DNA from: Candidatus Accumulibacter conexus
GTDB taxonomy: Bacteria > Pseudomonadota > Gammaproteobacteria > Burkholderiales > Rhodocyclaceae
NCBI GenBank assembly: GCA_017592775.1
Contig: JAGFNJ010000014.1
Coordinates: 1 to 64,000, forward strand
Direction of reading: 5' to 3'
DNA length: 64,000 nucleotides
Positions 26,522 to 34,750 of this stretch are shown piece after piece. The stretch's first letter is position 1. Each line of letters starts with the position of its first letter. The position numbers and the translations under genes are program-made. Under the pieces are notes generated by a model. That model did not search any database, had not been told where the DNA came from, and was given only the letters and a program-made list of their open reading frames with translations.

Positions 26522-27388
26522 ATGTCCTTGTCCAGTCCGCAGCGTGCTGCACGGGTTGCTCTTGCCACCACCGCCGGCCTGCTGCTCGCAGGCTGCGCCC
26601 AGATGCAAATGGGCTCGCCCGACGCGAAGACCACGGCCACCGGATCCGCCGCCGGCTCGACCACCGACAACGCCAGCAGCCAGCTCGAGAAGTGCTCCAG
26701 TTCGCTCGGCACGGTTGCCGTCTACGAGGACACGAACGCACCCTGGTACGGCATCCTGACCGGGCAGATGAAACTGGGATCGACGAGCCCGGTACTCAAG
26801 CTGCTGATCCAGCAGTCGAACTGCTTCGTCGTCGTCGACCGCGGCCGGGCGATGAACAACATGATGCAGGAGCGCGCCCTCGAGCAGACCGGCGAACTGC
26901 GCCGCGGATCGAAATTCGGCAAGGGGCAGATGGTCTCGGCCGACTACACGATGAGCCCGACGATCACCTTCAGCAACAACAACGCCGGCGGCATGGGCGG
27001 CGGCCTGGGCGGCCTGAGCCGTGGCGCCGGACTGCTCGGCGCCGTCGTCGGCGCGGTCAACGTCAAGGAGGCGAGTACGCTGCTGACCCTGGTCGACAAC
27101 CGCTCCGGCGTGCAACTCGCGGCCGCCGAGGGCAGCGCCCGCAACATGGATTTCGGCGCCATGGGCGCGCTTTTTGGCAGTGGTTTCGGTGCCGGAGGTG
27201 GTGGCTACACCAACACCGCCGAAGGCAAGGTGATCGTCGCCGCCTTCACCGATTCGTACAACAACCTGGTGCGTGCGGTGCGCAACTACAGGGCGCAGGA
27301 GGTCAAGGGCGGGCTCGGTACCGGCGGCAACCTCGGCGTCCAGGGTGCGCAGGAAGCGCAGGGCGCGACGGGCAAGCGCAAGCGGTAG
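26522..27388 (+). CDS. CsgG/HfaB-like outer-membrane lipoprotein
   Basis: 288 residues with a lipoprotein signal ending 'LLLAGC' (Cys25). The body ('LGTVAVYEDTNAPWYGIL', 'LIQQSNCFVVVDRGRAMNNM', 'ADYTMSPTITFSNNN', 'TLLTLVDNRSGVQLAAAEG') follows the pattern of CsgG-related lipoproteins, in which a Rossmann-like periplasmic domain is used in curli-type secretion or holdfast anchoring. Two Gly-rich insertions ('GGMGGGLGGLSRGAG', 'GSGFGAGGGGYTN') are unusual. No csgA/B/E/F genes are nearby, so a curli role is not supported here. AAAGGAG stands at 26507-26513 before ATG 26522. Confidence 0.75.
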   Translation: MSLSSPQRAARVALATTAGLLLAGCAQMQMGSPDAKTTATGSAAGSTTDNASSQLEKCSSSLGTVAVYEDTNAPWYGILTGQMKLGSTSPVLKLLIQQSNCFVVVDRGRAMNNMMQERALEQTGELRRGSKFGKGQMVSADYTMSPTITFSNNNAGGMGGGLGGLSRGAGLLGAVVGAVNVKEASTLLTLVDNRSGVQLAAAEGSARNMDFGAMGALFGSGFGAGGGGYTNTAEGKVIVAAFTDSYNNLVRAVRNYRAQEVKGGLGTGGNLGVQGAQEAQGATGKRKR

Positions 27389-27457
27389 ACAGCGACGGCA
27401 GCGGCGCTACCGGTTCCGCGTGCCGCGGCGGCAGCCTGGGCGGCCAACGGGCAAGCC

Positions 27458-28060
27458 ATGCCAGACGATGCCGAAGACGGCAGGAGCGCTCCCCCGCCGG
27501 CCAGCCAGGGCCGGCGGTCGGCCGCCACAACGCCGGTCGCCGAGCACGACGCAGCGGCGTCCTGTCGGCTCTTCCTGGCCCTCTGGCCGACTCCGGCCGA
27601 GAATGAGGCCCTCCTGCACTACCAGCGACGATGGTCGTGGCCACCCACAGCGGCGCCGGTCGCTGCCGAGCGACTACACCTGACGCTGCACTTCATCGGC
27701 GCGCTGCCACGATCGCGTCTGCCTGAACTGAGCACCGGTCTGCGGGTCGCCTGCGACCCCTTCGAACTCGTCCTCGACCGCGCCGAGATCTGGCCGCGCG
27801 GCCTCGTCGTGCTGCGCGCGACATCGCCGGCCGCAGCGCTGCAACAATTGCACGGCCGTCTCGGCGAGGCGCTGCAGGCTCTCGGCCTGAGCCTCGAGAA
27901 GCGGCGCTTCCGGCCGCACGTGACGCTGGCGCGCCGCGCCGCCGGCAGCCTGCCACCCCTCGCCGGCGTCGAGCTGCGCTGGCTGGTCAGCGGCTACACG
28001 CTGGTCGAATCGCTGGCCGGCGCCGCTGCCGGCTACGTCGTCCGCCAACGCTACGACTGA
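27458..28060 (+). CDS. thpR: RNA 2',3'-cyclic phosphodiesterase (LigT/2H family)
   Basis: 200 residues with the two His-x-Thr-x motifs of the 2H superfamily: 'HLTL' (His74) in 'ERLHLTLHFIGAL' and 'HVTL' in 'RFRPHVTLARR'. The start of the domain, 'CRLFLALWPTPAENEAL', is typical of ThpR. It hydrolyses 2',3'-cyclic phosphates on RNA ends in the cytoplasm. The first about 33 residues are a low-complexity extension that may not be translated; an alternative start was not found. It lies 69 bases after the lipoprotein gene. Confidence 0.85.
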   Translation: MPDDAEDGRSAPPPASQGRRSAATTPVAEHDAAASCRLFLALWPTPAENEALLHYQRRWSWPPTAAPVAAERLHLTLHFIGALPRSRLPELSTGLRVACDPFELVLDRAEIWPRGLVVLRATSPAAALQQLHGRLGEALQALGLSLEKRRFRPHVTLARRAAGSLPPLAGVELRWLVSGYTLVESLAGAAAGYVVRQRYD

Positions 28061-28197
28061 AGCCGCCGGGCTGCGGCGCTGCCGGGCAGCACGCCAGACC
28101 GCGTCACGGCGCCGCCGTGCTGCCAGCGACGGACAAATGCGGCACAATGACGGCCTTTCGTCGCCGCGGCAGGATGCCCGCGCCAGAAGGAGCACCG

Positions 28198-29127
28198 ATG
28201 TCGCACCGCCGTGCGGTCAGCCTGATGATACTGGTCACCCTGCTCTGGAGCATCGCCGGGGTCGTCGCACGGCACCTCGACAGCGCCCACAGCTTCGAGG
28301 TCACCTTCTGGCGCAGCCTGTTCAATGCCCTCGCCCTCGGCTGCGCGCTGAGCCTCCTGCGCGGACGGCAGCTCTGGCGCAGCCTGCTGCATGCCGGCTG
28401 GCCGCTCTGGTTCTCAGGCTTCTGCTGGTCGGTGATGTTCACCGCCTTCATGCTGGCGATCACCCTGACCAGCGTCGCCAACGTCCTCGTGGCAATGGCG
28501 ATCGGTCCGCTGATCACCGCCCTCTTTGCCCGCCTTTTCCTGCAGCACCGGCTGCCGGCACGCACCTGGCTGGCCATTGCCGTCGCCGGTGTCGGCATCG
28601 CCTGGATGTTCGGCCAGGAAGCGGGCAGCGGCCTGTCGCTGACCGGCAGCGTCGTCGCCCTGGCGGTGCCCCTCGCGGCGGCGCTCAATTTCACCACCCT
28701 GCAGCATGTCGCGCATCGCCGCCGCGGCGAAGATGCGGCGATGCCGCAGGACATGCTGCCGGCGGTCCTCATCGGCGCCGTGCTCTCGGCCGCCTGCACC
28801 CTGCCGTTCGCCCATCCGCTGCAGGCGACGCCGCATGATCTCGGGCTGCTGGCCCTGCTCGGCGTCGTCCAGTTGGCGATTCCCTGCCTGCTCGTCGTGC
28901 GGCTGTCGCGCGAACTGGCGGCGCCCGAGATTGCCTTGCTCGGACTGCTCGAGGTCGTCTTCGGCGTCACCTGGGCCTGGCTCGGTGCCGGCGAGCAACC
29001 GGGCGGCAGCACGCTGATCGGCGGCGCCCTGGTCCTCGCCGCGCTGGTCGGCAACGAGGCGCTGGCGCTGCGCGGCCCTGCCGGCAAGGCCCGGAGCGCC
29101 GTTGCCGGCCATTCGCGGGCGGCGTAG
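28198..29127 (+). CDS. EamA/DMT-family transporter
   Basis: 309 residues with about ten hydrophobic segments, beginning 'LMILVTLLWSIAGVVARHL', the usual first helix of EamA proteins. Two repeats of five helices are visible, the second ending 'LLEVVFGVTWAWLGAGEQP' and 'LIGGALVLAALVGNEAL'. It is an inner-membrane exporter of metabolites; the substrate cannot be told. AGAAGGAG (28185-28192) sits 5 bases before ATG 28198. A second EamA gene occurs at 54202, with only general similarity. Confidence 0.85.
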   Translation: MSHRRAVSLMILVTLLWSIAGVVARHLDSAHSFEVTFWRSLFNALALGCALSLLRGRQLWRSLLHAGWPLWFSGFCWSVMFTAFMLAITLTSVANVLVAMAIGPLITALFARLFLQHRLPARTWLAIAVAGVGIAWMFGQEAGSGLSLTGSVVALAVPLAAALNFTTLQHVAHRRRGEDAAMPQDMLPAVLIGAVLSAACTLPFAHPLQATPHDLGLLALLGVVQLAIPCLLVVRLSRELAAPEIALLGLLEVVFGVTWAWLGAGEQPGGSTLIGGALVLAALVGNEALALRGPAGKARSAVAGHSRAA

Positions 29128-29282
29128 GGCAGCATGCCCGGCGTTCTCTGCCGTGCCGCCGGCGATTGCTGCCTAAAGAAAAGGGCCGCTGCTGCCGTTG
29201 AGCCAACTGCAGCCAGCCGTGGTCTGCGCTGTCATCGGTGAGCCGACGACAGCCCATGCTTCTTGATCGGGGAGAGTTCATC

Positions 29283-30116
29283 ATGACTTTCAGTTTGGTT
29301 GCGTTGCGTCAGTGTGTGCTCGCCCTGCTCGTCTTCATCGCTGCGTCAGCGGTTCTCGCCGACGACCTCGTCATCCCGGGCAGCGGCAACCCCGAGTACA
29401 TCCTCGGACAACTGGCCCGGGCGTTCAACCAGCGACAGGCGCAGCATCGCGTGATCATCCCGCCGTCGACGGGTACCGCCGGCGCCCTGCGCGACGTTGG
29501 CGACGGCATCTCGCCGATCGGACGGGTCGGACGTCTGCTCAAGGACGACGAGAGCCGGCAGGGCTTCGTCTTCGTGCCCCTCGGCCGCGACCCGGTGGCC
29601 GTCGTCGGCGGCGCCGGCGTGACCGTCCGCACGATCAGCGCGACGCAGTTGCTCGACGTCTACAGCGGCAGGATCACCAACTGGCGCGAACTCGGTGGCA
29701 AGCCGGCACCGATCCGCGCCGTCGGCAGGGAAAACTCGGACGCCAGCCGGCAGGCACTGACGAAAGTGATCAAACCGTTCCGCGACGTGGTCTTCGGACC
29801 CGAGGTCAAGATCGTCCATCTCGACCCCCGACTGATCGAACTGCTCGACCACTATCCGAGCAGTCTGGGTTTCCTCAACCGCTCGGCACTCGCCGCCTGC
29901 AGCAGCCGGGTCGTCCTGCTGGCACTCGATGGCGTCGAACCGACGCCGGACAATCTCGAAAAGGGCACCTACCAGGCCTGGGTCGAACTCGGGCTGATCC
30001 ACAAGGCGGGCACACTGCCGCCAGCGGCCAGGGCCTTCGTCGATTTCGTCCGCACCGCTGAAGGCCAGCGCATCCTGCGCCAGCACGGTATCCTTCCCTC
30101 AACCGCAGGGCGCTGA
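29283..30116 (+). CDS. PstS-like periplasmic substrate-binding protein
   Basis: 277 residues with a Sec signal peptide ('VLALLVFIAASAVLA'). The fold follows the phosphate-binding (PBP-like) group: 'LVIPGSGNPEYILGQLARAF', 'IIPPSTGTAGALRDVGDG', 'LLDVYSGRITNWRELGGKP', 'RENSDASRQALTKV' and the C-terminal 'FVDFVRTAEGQRILRQHG'. No ABC permease or ATPase is adjacent; instead a sensor kinase begins 27 bases downstream, so it may be a ligand-binding partner of the kinase rather than a transport component. The ligand (phosphate or another oxyanion) is not established. GGGGAGAG precedes ATG 29283. Confidence 0.78.
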   Translation: MTFSLVALRQCVLALLVFIAASAVLADDLVIPGSGNPEYILGQLARAFNQRQAQHRVIIPPSTGTAGALRDVGDGISPIGRVGRLLKDDESRQGFVFVPLGRDPVAVVGGAGVTVRTISATQLLDVYSGRITNWRELGGKPAPIRAVGRENSDASRQALTKVIKPFRDVVFGPEVKIVHLDPRLIELLDHYPSSLGFLNRSALAACSSRVVLLALDGVEPTPDNLEKGTYQAWVELGLIHKAGTLPPAARAFVDFVRTAEGQRILRQHGILPSTAGR

Positions 30117-30143
30117 GAACGCCCACACGTCGAGGACGGACAG

Positions 30144-32858
30144 ATGTCCTTTCGCCCCTCGCTCAGCTTCTCGGTGGTCATCCTCTTCGCCGTCCTGGCG
30201 GCTGCCTCGCACTGGTCGGCGTTTCTGGTGTCCGAGGATGCGTTGTCGGCTGCGGTACGGTCGGGCGAGGTCGAGAAGATGCGGGCCATCGGCCGGATCA
30301 TCGAGGAACTGATCACCGAGCAATCACGCCGGGCGCGCCTGACCGCCCGTCTGACCGCCAGCATGGAGCGGCTCCGGGTGGGGCTGCAGAACCCGGGCCC
30401 GGCGTCGACGGCTGCCGTGCGGGAGGTGCTGATGCAGACCATGGCCATCAGCGGGCTGGCCGAGATGCTGGTCACCGACAGCCAGGAGATCGTCGTCCAT
30501 CGCGCGCACGAGCCGCAGCGCCATGGTGACCGTTCCGTCCTGTGGGGCGTCTTCGAAGCGCTGGCCGGGCACAGCCAGCTCGCCACCTCGTTCGCCGACG
30601 GCGTTCTCGTGCTGCACGCGATCGAGCCGGTACCGGGATTCGGCGGCAAGGCGGTCGGCGCGCTCGCCGCCGGCGTTCGCATCGACTCGCGACTGCTGCG
30701 CCATCTGGCGCGCGACCTGGGAACGGAGATTTCGCTCGTCGCCAGGTCGGGGGCCCTGCTCGCCAGCTCCGTGGCGACTCCGTACACGCTCGACCAAGCG
30801 GCGATCGAGGCGGCGCTGACGCAGAAGATACCGATTTACCGACACCACCCCGAAGACGCACGGACGCTCGGCTACCTGCCGCTGACGATCGTCGACGATG
30901 CCTACATCGTCGTCGCGGTGCTCGACAGCAGCGTGCCCTACCAGATGCTGGAACAGGCCAGAGGGCGTTCGCTCGCCCACCTGCTGCTGATCCTCGCCCT
31001 CAGCATCCTGATCGGCATGGTCCTGATCAGCTGGATCCTGCGCCCACTGCGGCAACTCCGGCAGCGCTCGGCAGCGCTGGTACGGGACCTGACCGGCGAG
31101 GCGGTGGAGACCCCTTCGACCAACGAAGTGTCGGCGCTGGTCTCCGGGCTGGATACGCTCACGCAGCGTCTGCTGCAGCACAACGAGGAACTCGTCGAAG
31201 CGAAGCGGGCAGCGGAGCAGGCCAGCGACGCCAAGTCGCAGTTCCTCTCCAACATGAGCCACGAGATCCGTACGCCGCTCAACGGCATCCTCGGAATGGC
31301 CGAGATTCTCGCCAGAACACCGCTCAGTCCGACGCAAGCGCGTTACCTGCAGGCGATCAGCGGTTCCGGTCAGTCGCTGCATGCCCTGCTCGGCGACATC
31401 CTCGATCTGGCGAAGATCGAAGCCGGCAAGGTGGTCACCGAGGAGGTCGATTTCGACCTGCACCAGTTGCTGTCCGGGATCGCCGACAGCTTCCGCGAGC
31501 TGGCCTCGACCAAGGGCAACGCGCTGACCACCGATTTCCGTCTTCCGGCCCGGCTGGAACTGCGCGGCGACCCGACACGGGTGCGCCAGATTCTCGCCAA
31601 TCTGCTCGGCAACGCGAACAAGTTCACCCAGTCCGGAACGCTCACGCTGGGAGCACGCATCCGTGACCCGCTGCCGACCGATCAACGCATCTGGCTCTGC
31701 TTCACCGTCGGCGACACCGGCATCGGCATCGCCCCGGAGGCGATCGCCAGCCTGTTCGCGCCCTTCGTCCAGGCCGACCAGACGACGACGCGACGCTTTG
31801 GCGGCAGCGGGCTCGGACTGGCGATCTGCCGCCAGCTGACGACCCTGCTCGGCGGCTCGATCACGGTGGACAGCGCGGTCGGCCGGGGGAGTACATTCAC
31901 CGTCGCGCTGCCGTTCGGCAAGGCGCTGGCGCCGCTGGCGGCAGCACGCGACGCTGCGCCCGCGCCGCAGAAGATCGGCGGCCGCGTTCTCGTTGCCGAG
32001 GACAACCCGGTCAATCAATCGGTCATCGAGGCGATGCTGCGCGAGCTTGGCGTCGAAACCTGCGTCGTCGGCAACGGCGCGCTGGCCGTCGCCGCCCTGC
32101 GCAGCGCCGCCTACGACCTTGTTCTGATGGACTGTCAGATGCCGGTCATGGACGGTTACGCGGCGACGGCGGTGATCCGCGCCGAGCCCGGAGCGCTGGC
32201 ACGGGTGCCGATCATCGCGCTGACTGCCAACACGCTGCCCGAAGATCGCCAGCGCTGCCTGACGGCGGGAATGAACGACCATGTCAGCAAACCGGTTCGT
32301 CTCGACACCCTGGCGACAGCCATCCGCCGCTGGCTACCGGGCACTGCTGCCAGCCTCACTGCCGTGCCGGCAACGACCGCTGCGAACGCCGCCGGCAACA
32401 CGCCAGCGGCACCCGATGCAGCACCGCAACCCGCGACGGATGCCGCAACGCCGACAGCGTCCGCGACTGCCGATGCCGCGCCGGTACCGGTCCTCGATCG
32501 CAACGCGCTCCTCGACAACCCGAATTTCGGCCGCGCGACGAGCGGCAACCTGATCGAGCGCGTCATCGGCATCTACCTCGACAACACGCCGAAGCTGCTC
32601 GCGACGATCAGCGACGGCCTGCCGGCGAAAGCCTGGCCGGAAGTGACGCGCGCAGCGCACAGCCTGAAATCCTCCAGCGCGACGATCGGCCTGCCACGCG
32701 TGTCGGCGATCGCCGCCCGCATCGAAGCGCTCGCTCGCCAGGAGGACGCCGCCGCGGTCGCCGACGAGCTGCCCGGCCTGCAGACCGAGTGTGCGCAGGG
32801 GATTCCCGAGTTGCAGGCCGAACTCGAGCGACTGTCGGCAGGCACGGCGCCGGCCTGA
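30144..32858 (+). CDS. Hybrid sensor histidine kinase with receiver and Hpt domains
   Basis: 904 residues. An N-terminal membrane helix ('LSFSVVILFAVLAAAS'), a periplasmic sensing region of about 250 residues, a second helix at about 275-297 ('LAHLLLILALSILIGMVLIS') and a HAMP segment lead to HisKA (His373 in 'SNMSHEIRTPLNG'), HATPase ('GDTGIGIAPE', 'GSGLGLAICRQL'), a receiver (Asp663 in 'VLMDCQMPVMDGY'), a Pro/Ala-rich linker, and a C-terminal Hpt domain (His839 in 'AAHSLKSSS'). This is the complete BarA/ArcB-type phosphorelay. It lies 27 bases after the PstS-like gene, suggesting that protein presents a ligand to the periplasmic domain. No cognate output regulator is adjacent. Confidence 0.92.
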   Translation: MSFRPSLSFSVVILFAVLAAASHWSAFLVSEDALSAAVRSGEVEKMRAIGRIIEELITEQSRRARLTARLTASMERLRVGLQNPGPASTAAVREVLMQTMAISGLAEMLVTDSQEIVVHRAHEPQRHGDRSVLWGVFEALAGHSQLATSFADGVLVLHAIEPVPGFGGKAVGALAAGVRIDSRLLRHLARDLGTEISLVARSGALLASSVATPYTLDQAAIEAALTQKIPIYRHHPEDARTLGYLPLTIVDDAYIVVAVLDSSVPYQMLEQARGRSLAHLLLILALSILIGMVLISWILRPLRQLRQRSAALVRDLTGEAVETPSTNEVSALVSGLDTLTQRLLQHNEELVEAKRAAEQASDAKSQFLSNMSHEIRTPLNGILGMAEILARTPLSPTQARYLQAISGSGQSLHALLGDILDLAKIEAGKVVTEEVDFDLHQLLSGIADSFRELASTKGNALTTDFRLPARLELRGDPTRVRQILANLLGNANKFTQSGTLTLGARIRDPLPTDQRIWLCFTVGDTGIGIAPEAIASLFAPFVQADQTTTRRFGGSGLGLAICRQLTTLLGGSITVDSAVGRGSTFTVALPFGKALAPLAAARDAAPAPQKIGGRVLVAEDNPVNQSVIEAMLRELGVETCVVGNGALAVAALRSAAYDLVLMDCQMPVMDGYAATAVIRAEPGALARVPIIALTANTLPEDRQRCLTAGMNDHVSKPVRLDTLATAIRRWLPGTAASLTAVPATTAANAAGNTPAAPDAAPQPATDAATPTASATADAAPVPVLDRNALLDNPNFGRATSGNLIERVIGIYLDNTPKLLATISDGLPAKAWPEVTRAAHSLKSSSATIGLPRVSAIAARIEALARQEDAAAVADELPGLQTECAQGIPELQAELERLSAGTAPA

Positions 32859-32950
32859 GTTGGCCTCAGGCGGCTGCAGGCCCCCCCCGCTCCTTCGCCA
32901 TGGCCGGCGGCAACCACCGGTCCCGCGACGACCCCTTGACATGGCTGCGC

Positions 32951-33553
32951 TCACGCAGCCATGTACCGCCCCGGGCGATGGTTGATCGCCAGCGTCAGGT
33001 TCAGCGTCGCCGCACCAAGCAGCGAGACGAGGATTCGCTCGAGCGGCAGCATGGCCAGCGAGGCACCGATGATCGCCAGATCGATCGCCAGTTGGACGTA
33101 GCCCGCGCGCCAGCCGAAGCGCTCCTGCAGCCAGTGCACGACGACGTTCAGCCCGCCGAGGCTGGCCTGGTGGCGGAAGAGGATGATCATCGCCAGCCCG
33201 GCCAGCAGTCCGCCCATGATGGCGGCGTAAAGCGGGTCGATGCCGGCGAAGCCGACGAAGCGGGGCCGCAGATCGGTGGCCAGCGACAGCAGGGCGATCG
33301 CGCACAGGGTCTTGACGGCAAAGGCGTGGCCAACCCGGAACCAGGCGAGCGCCATGAACGGCACGTTGATGGCCAGGAACAGGGTACCGAGGCTGACGCC
33401 GCTGGCGTAGTGGGCGATGAAGGCGAGGCCGACCGTGCCACCGGTGATCAGCCCGGCCTGCTGCAGCAGGCCGAGACCGAGAGAACCGATGAGGGCCGCC
33501 GCCGCCAGCGCCTGGATGTCTTCAAACAGGCTGTGGCGGGGCGGGGAGTCCAT
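32951..33553 (-). CDS. YitT family (DUF161) inner-membrane protein
   Basis: 200 residues with about five to six hydrophobic segments: 'ALAAAALIGSLGLGLLQQAG', 'GTVGLAFIAHYASG', 'LFLAINVPFMALAWFRVG', 'LYAAIMGGLLAGLAMIILFR'. The 'GLITGGTVGLA' and 'GGLNVV' segments match the YitT/YebE group of membrane proteins of unknown function, sometimes called 5xTM proteins. The start at 33553 lies 29 bases after the stop of the MBL-fold gene, so it appears to be the last gene of the CHAT-MBL-YitT operon. Confidence 0.78.
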   Translation of the reverse strand: MDSPPRHSLFEDIQALAAAALIGSLGLGLLQQAGLITGGTVGLAFIAHYASGVSLGTLFLAINVPFMALAWFRVGHAFAVKTLCAIALLSLATDLRPRFVGFAGIDPLYAAIMGGLLAGLAMIILFRHQASLGGLNVVVHWLQERFGWRAGYVQLAIDLAIIGASLAMLPLERILVSLLGAATLNLTLAINHRPGRYMAA

Positions 33554-33582
33554 CGGCGGCAGCGGCGCCGTCGGCTGGCGGT

Positions 33583-34716
33583 TCAACGAGCGCGGCGCCG
33601 CGACAGGTCGAGCCGCACGCCGGCAGCATCGCTCGCCGGGTAGCTGGCGGCGTAGCGATAGCGGCGCTGCAGCGCGGTCGACGACCACATCTCGTTGAAC
33701 TCGCTGCGATAGTTGAAGTGCAGGCGGACATCGCCACCGCCGTCGCGCAGCACGCGTGCGATGGCCTCGCCGTCGGGATGGCGGAACTGCTTGCCGTTGC
33801 TCGACACCAGCCAGTTGCGGCATTGCAGGGCGCGCACCAGCTCGCTGCTGGTGTTGCCGCGGCTGCCATGATGCGACAGCTTGCAGGCGTCGACGGCGCA
33901 ACGGTCGCCGGCGTTGCCGGGCAGGCGCGCCAGCGAAGCGAGCAGTACCTCGGCGAAGGCATCGCCGGTGAGCAGCGCCCGCCGCCCGCCGTACTCGGCT
34001 AGCAGGGCGATGCTCGACCCGTTCGGACGCGCGCGATCCGCCTTGTAGGGCCGGGCCGCGAGTTGCTCCGGATCGGGGTCGCCGAGCAGATCGTCACTCT
34101 CCTGCTCGGCATCGACCTCCTCGAGGCGCCTGCCGTCGTCGTCGGCGGCGACGCCGGGGACGATTCCCGCCTTGCGACAGGCAGCGTCCCAGACCGGCCT
34201 GAGCGCATCGAGCTGCTCCTGCCGCGGCGACAGCAGGGTCAGCCGCATGCCGCCCGGCAGGGTGAACAGCGGCAGCGGTCCGGCGTCCGGCACCACCAGA
34301 GCGCCCCCCTGCAGCAGCGCATTCCAGCGCTGGCGACCGTTGGCGACGATCAGGTCGCTCAGCTCCTCGCCCTGCAGCGGCCCGAGCGTGTCGTCGTCGG
34401 TGGCAGCCGGGACGACCCCGCCGGGGCTGAGGTGCATGTAGCCATTGAACCAGATCTCGCCGAAGCTGACGCCGAGGCTGGCACTCTCGCGCAGGAGGGC
34501 GAGCGCGCCGCCGATGTGATCGAGGTCGACGTGCGTCACCAGCAGCAGTTCGAAATGGCGCTGACCCTCCGGCAGAGCCAGGATGCGCTCGCGGATGCGC
34601 GGGTACACCGCCGCCGTGCCACAGTCGATCAGCAGGCGATGGATGCGTCGCCGTTCCCCGTACTCGATCCAGATGGCGTCGCCGTACTCGGCCGGCAGCA
34701 GGTCGATGCGAAACAT
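33583..34716 (-). CDS. ComEC-like metallo-beta-lactamase-fold hydrolase, soluble
   Basis: 377 residues. After 'MFRIDLLPAEYGDAIWIEY' comes the metal motif 'LLVTHVDLDHIGG' (His62, Asp64, Asp66, His67), and near the C terminus 'ALLTGDAFAEVLL' and 'ACKLSHHGSRGNTSSELV', the arrangement of the nuclease-like domain of ComEC. No membrane segment is present, so this is the free-standing type. A charged insertion around 185-215 is unusual. It lies 34 bases after the CHAT gene. Stand-alone ComEC-like hydrolases are often linked to conflict or signalling genes; the exact substrate is unknown. Confidence 0.82.
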   Translation of the reverse strand: MFRIDLLPAEYGDAIWIEYGERRRIHRLLIDCGTAAVYPRIRERILALPEGQRHFELLLVTHVDLDHIGGALALLRESASLGVSFGEIWFNGYMHLSPGGVVPAATDDDTLGPLQGEELSDLIVANGRQRWNALLQGGALVVPDAGPLPLFTLPGGMRLTLLSPRQEQLDALRPVWDAACRKAGIVPGVAADDDGRRLEEVDAEQESDDLLGDPDPEQLAARPYKADRARPNGSSIALLAEYGGRRALLTGDAFAEVLLASLARLPGNAGDRCAVDACKLSHHGSRGNTSSELVRALQCRNWLVSSNGKQFRHPDGEAIARVLRDGGGDVRLHFNYRSEFNEMWSSTALQRRYRYAASYPASDAAGVRLDLSRRRAR

Positions 34717-34750
34717 GTCGTCACTCCTCGTGGGTGCCCGTGGCGCCCGT

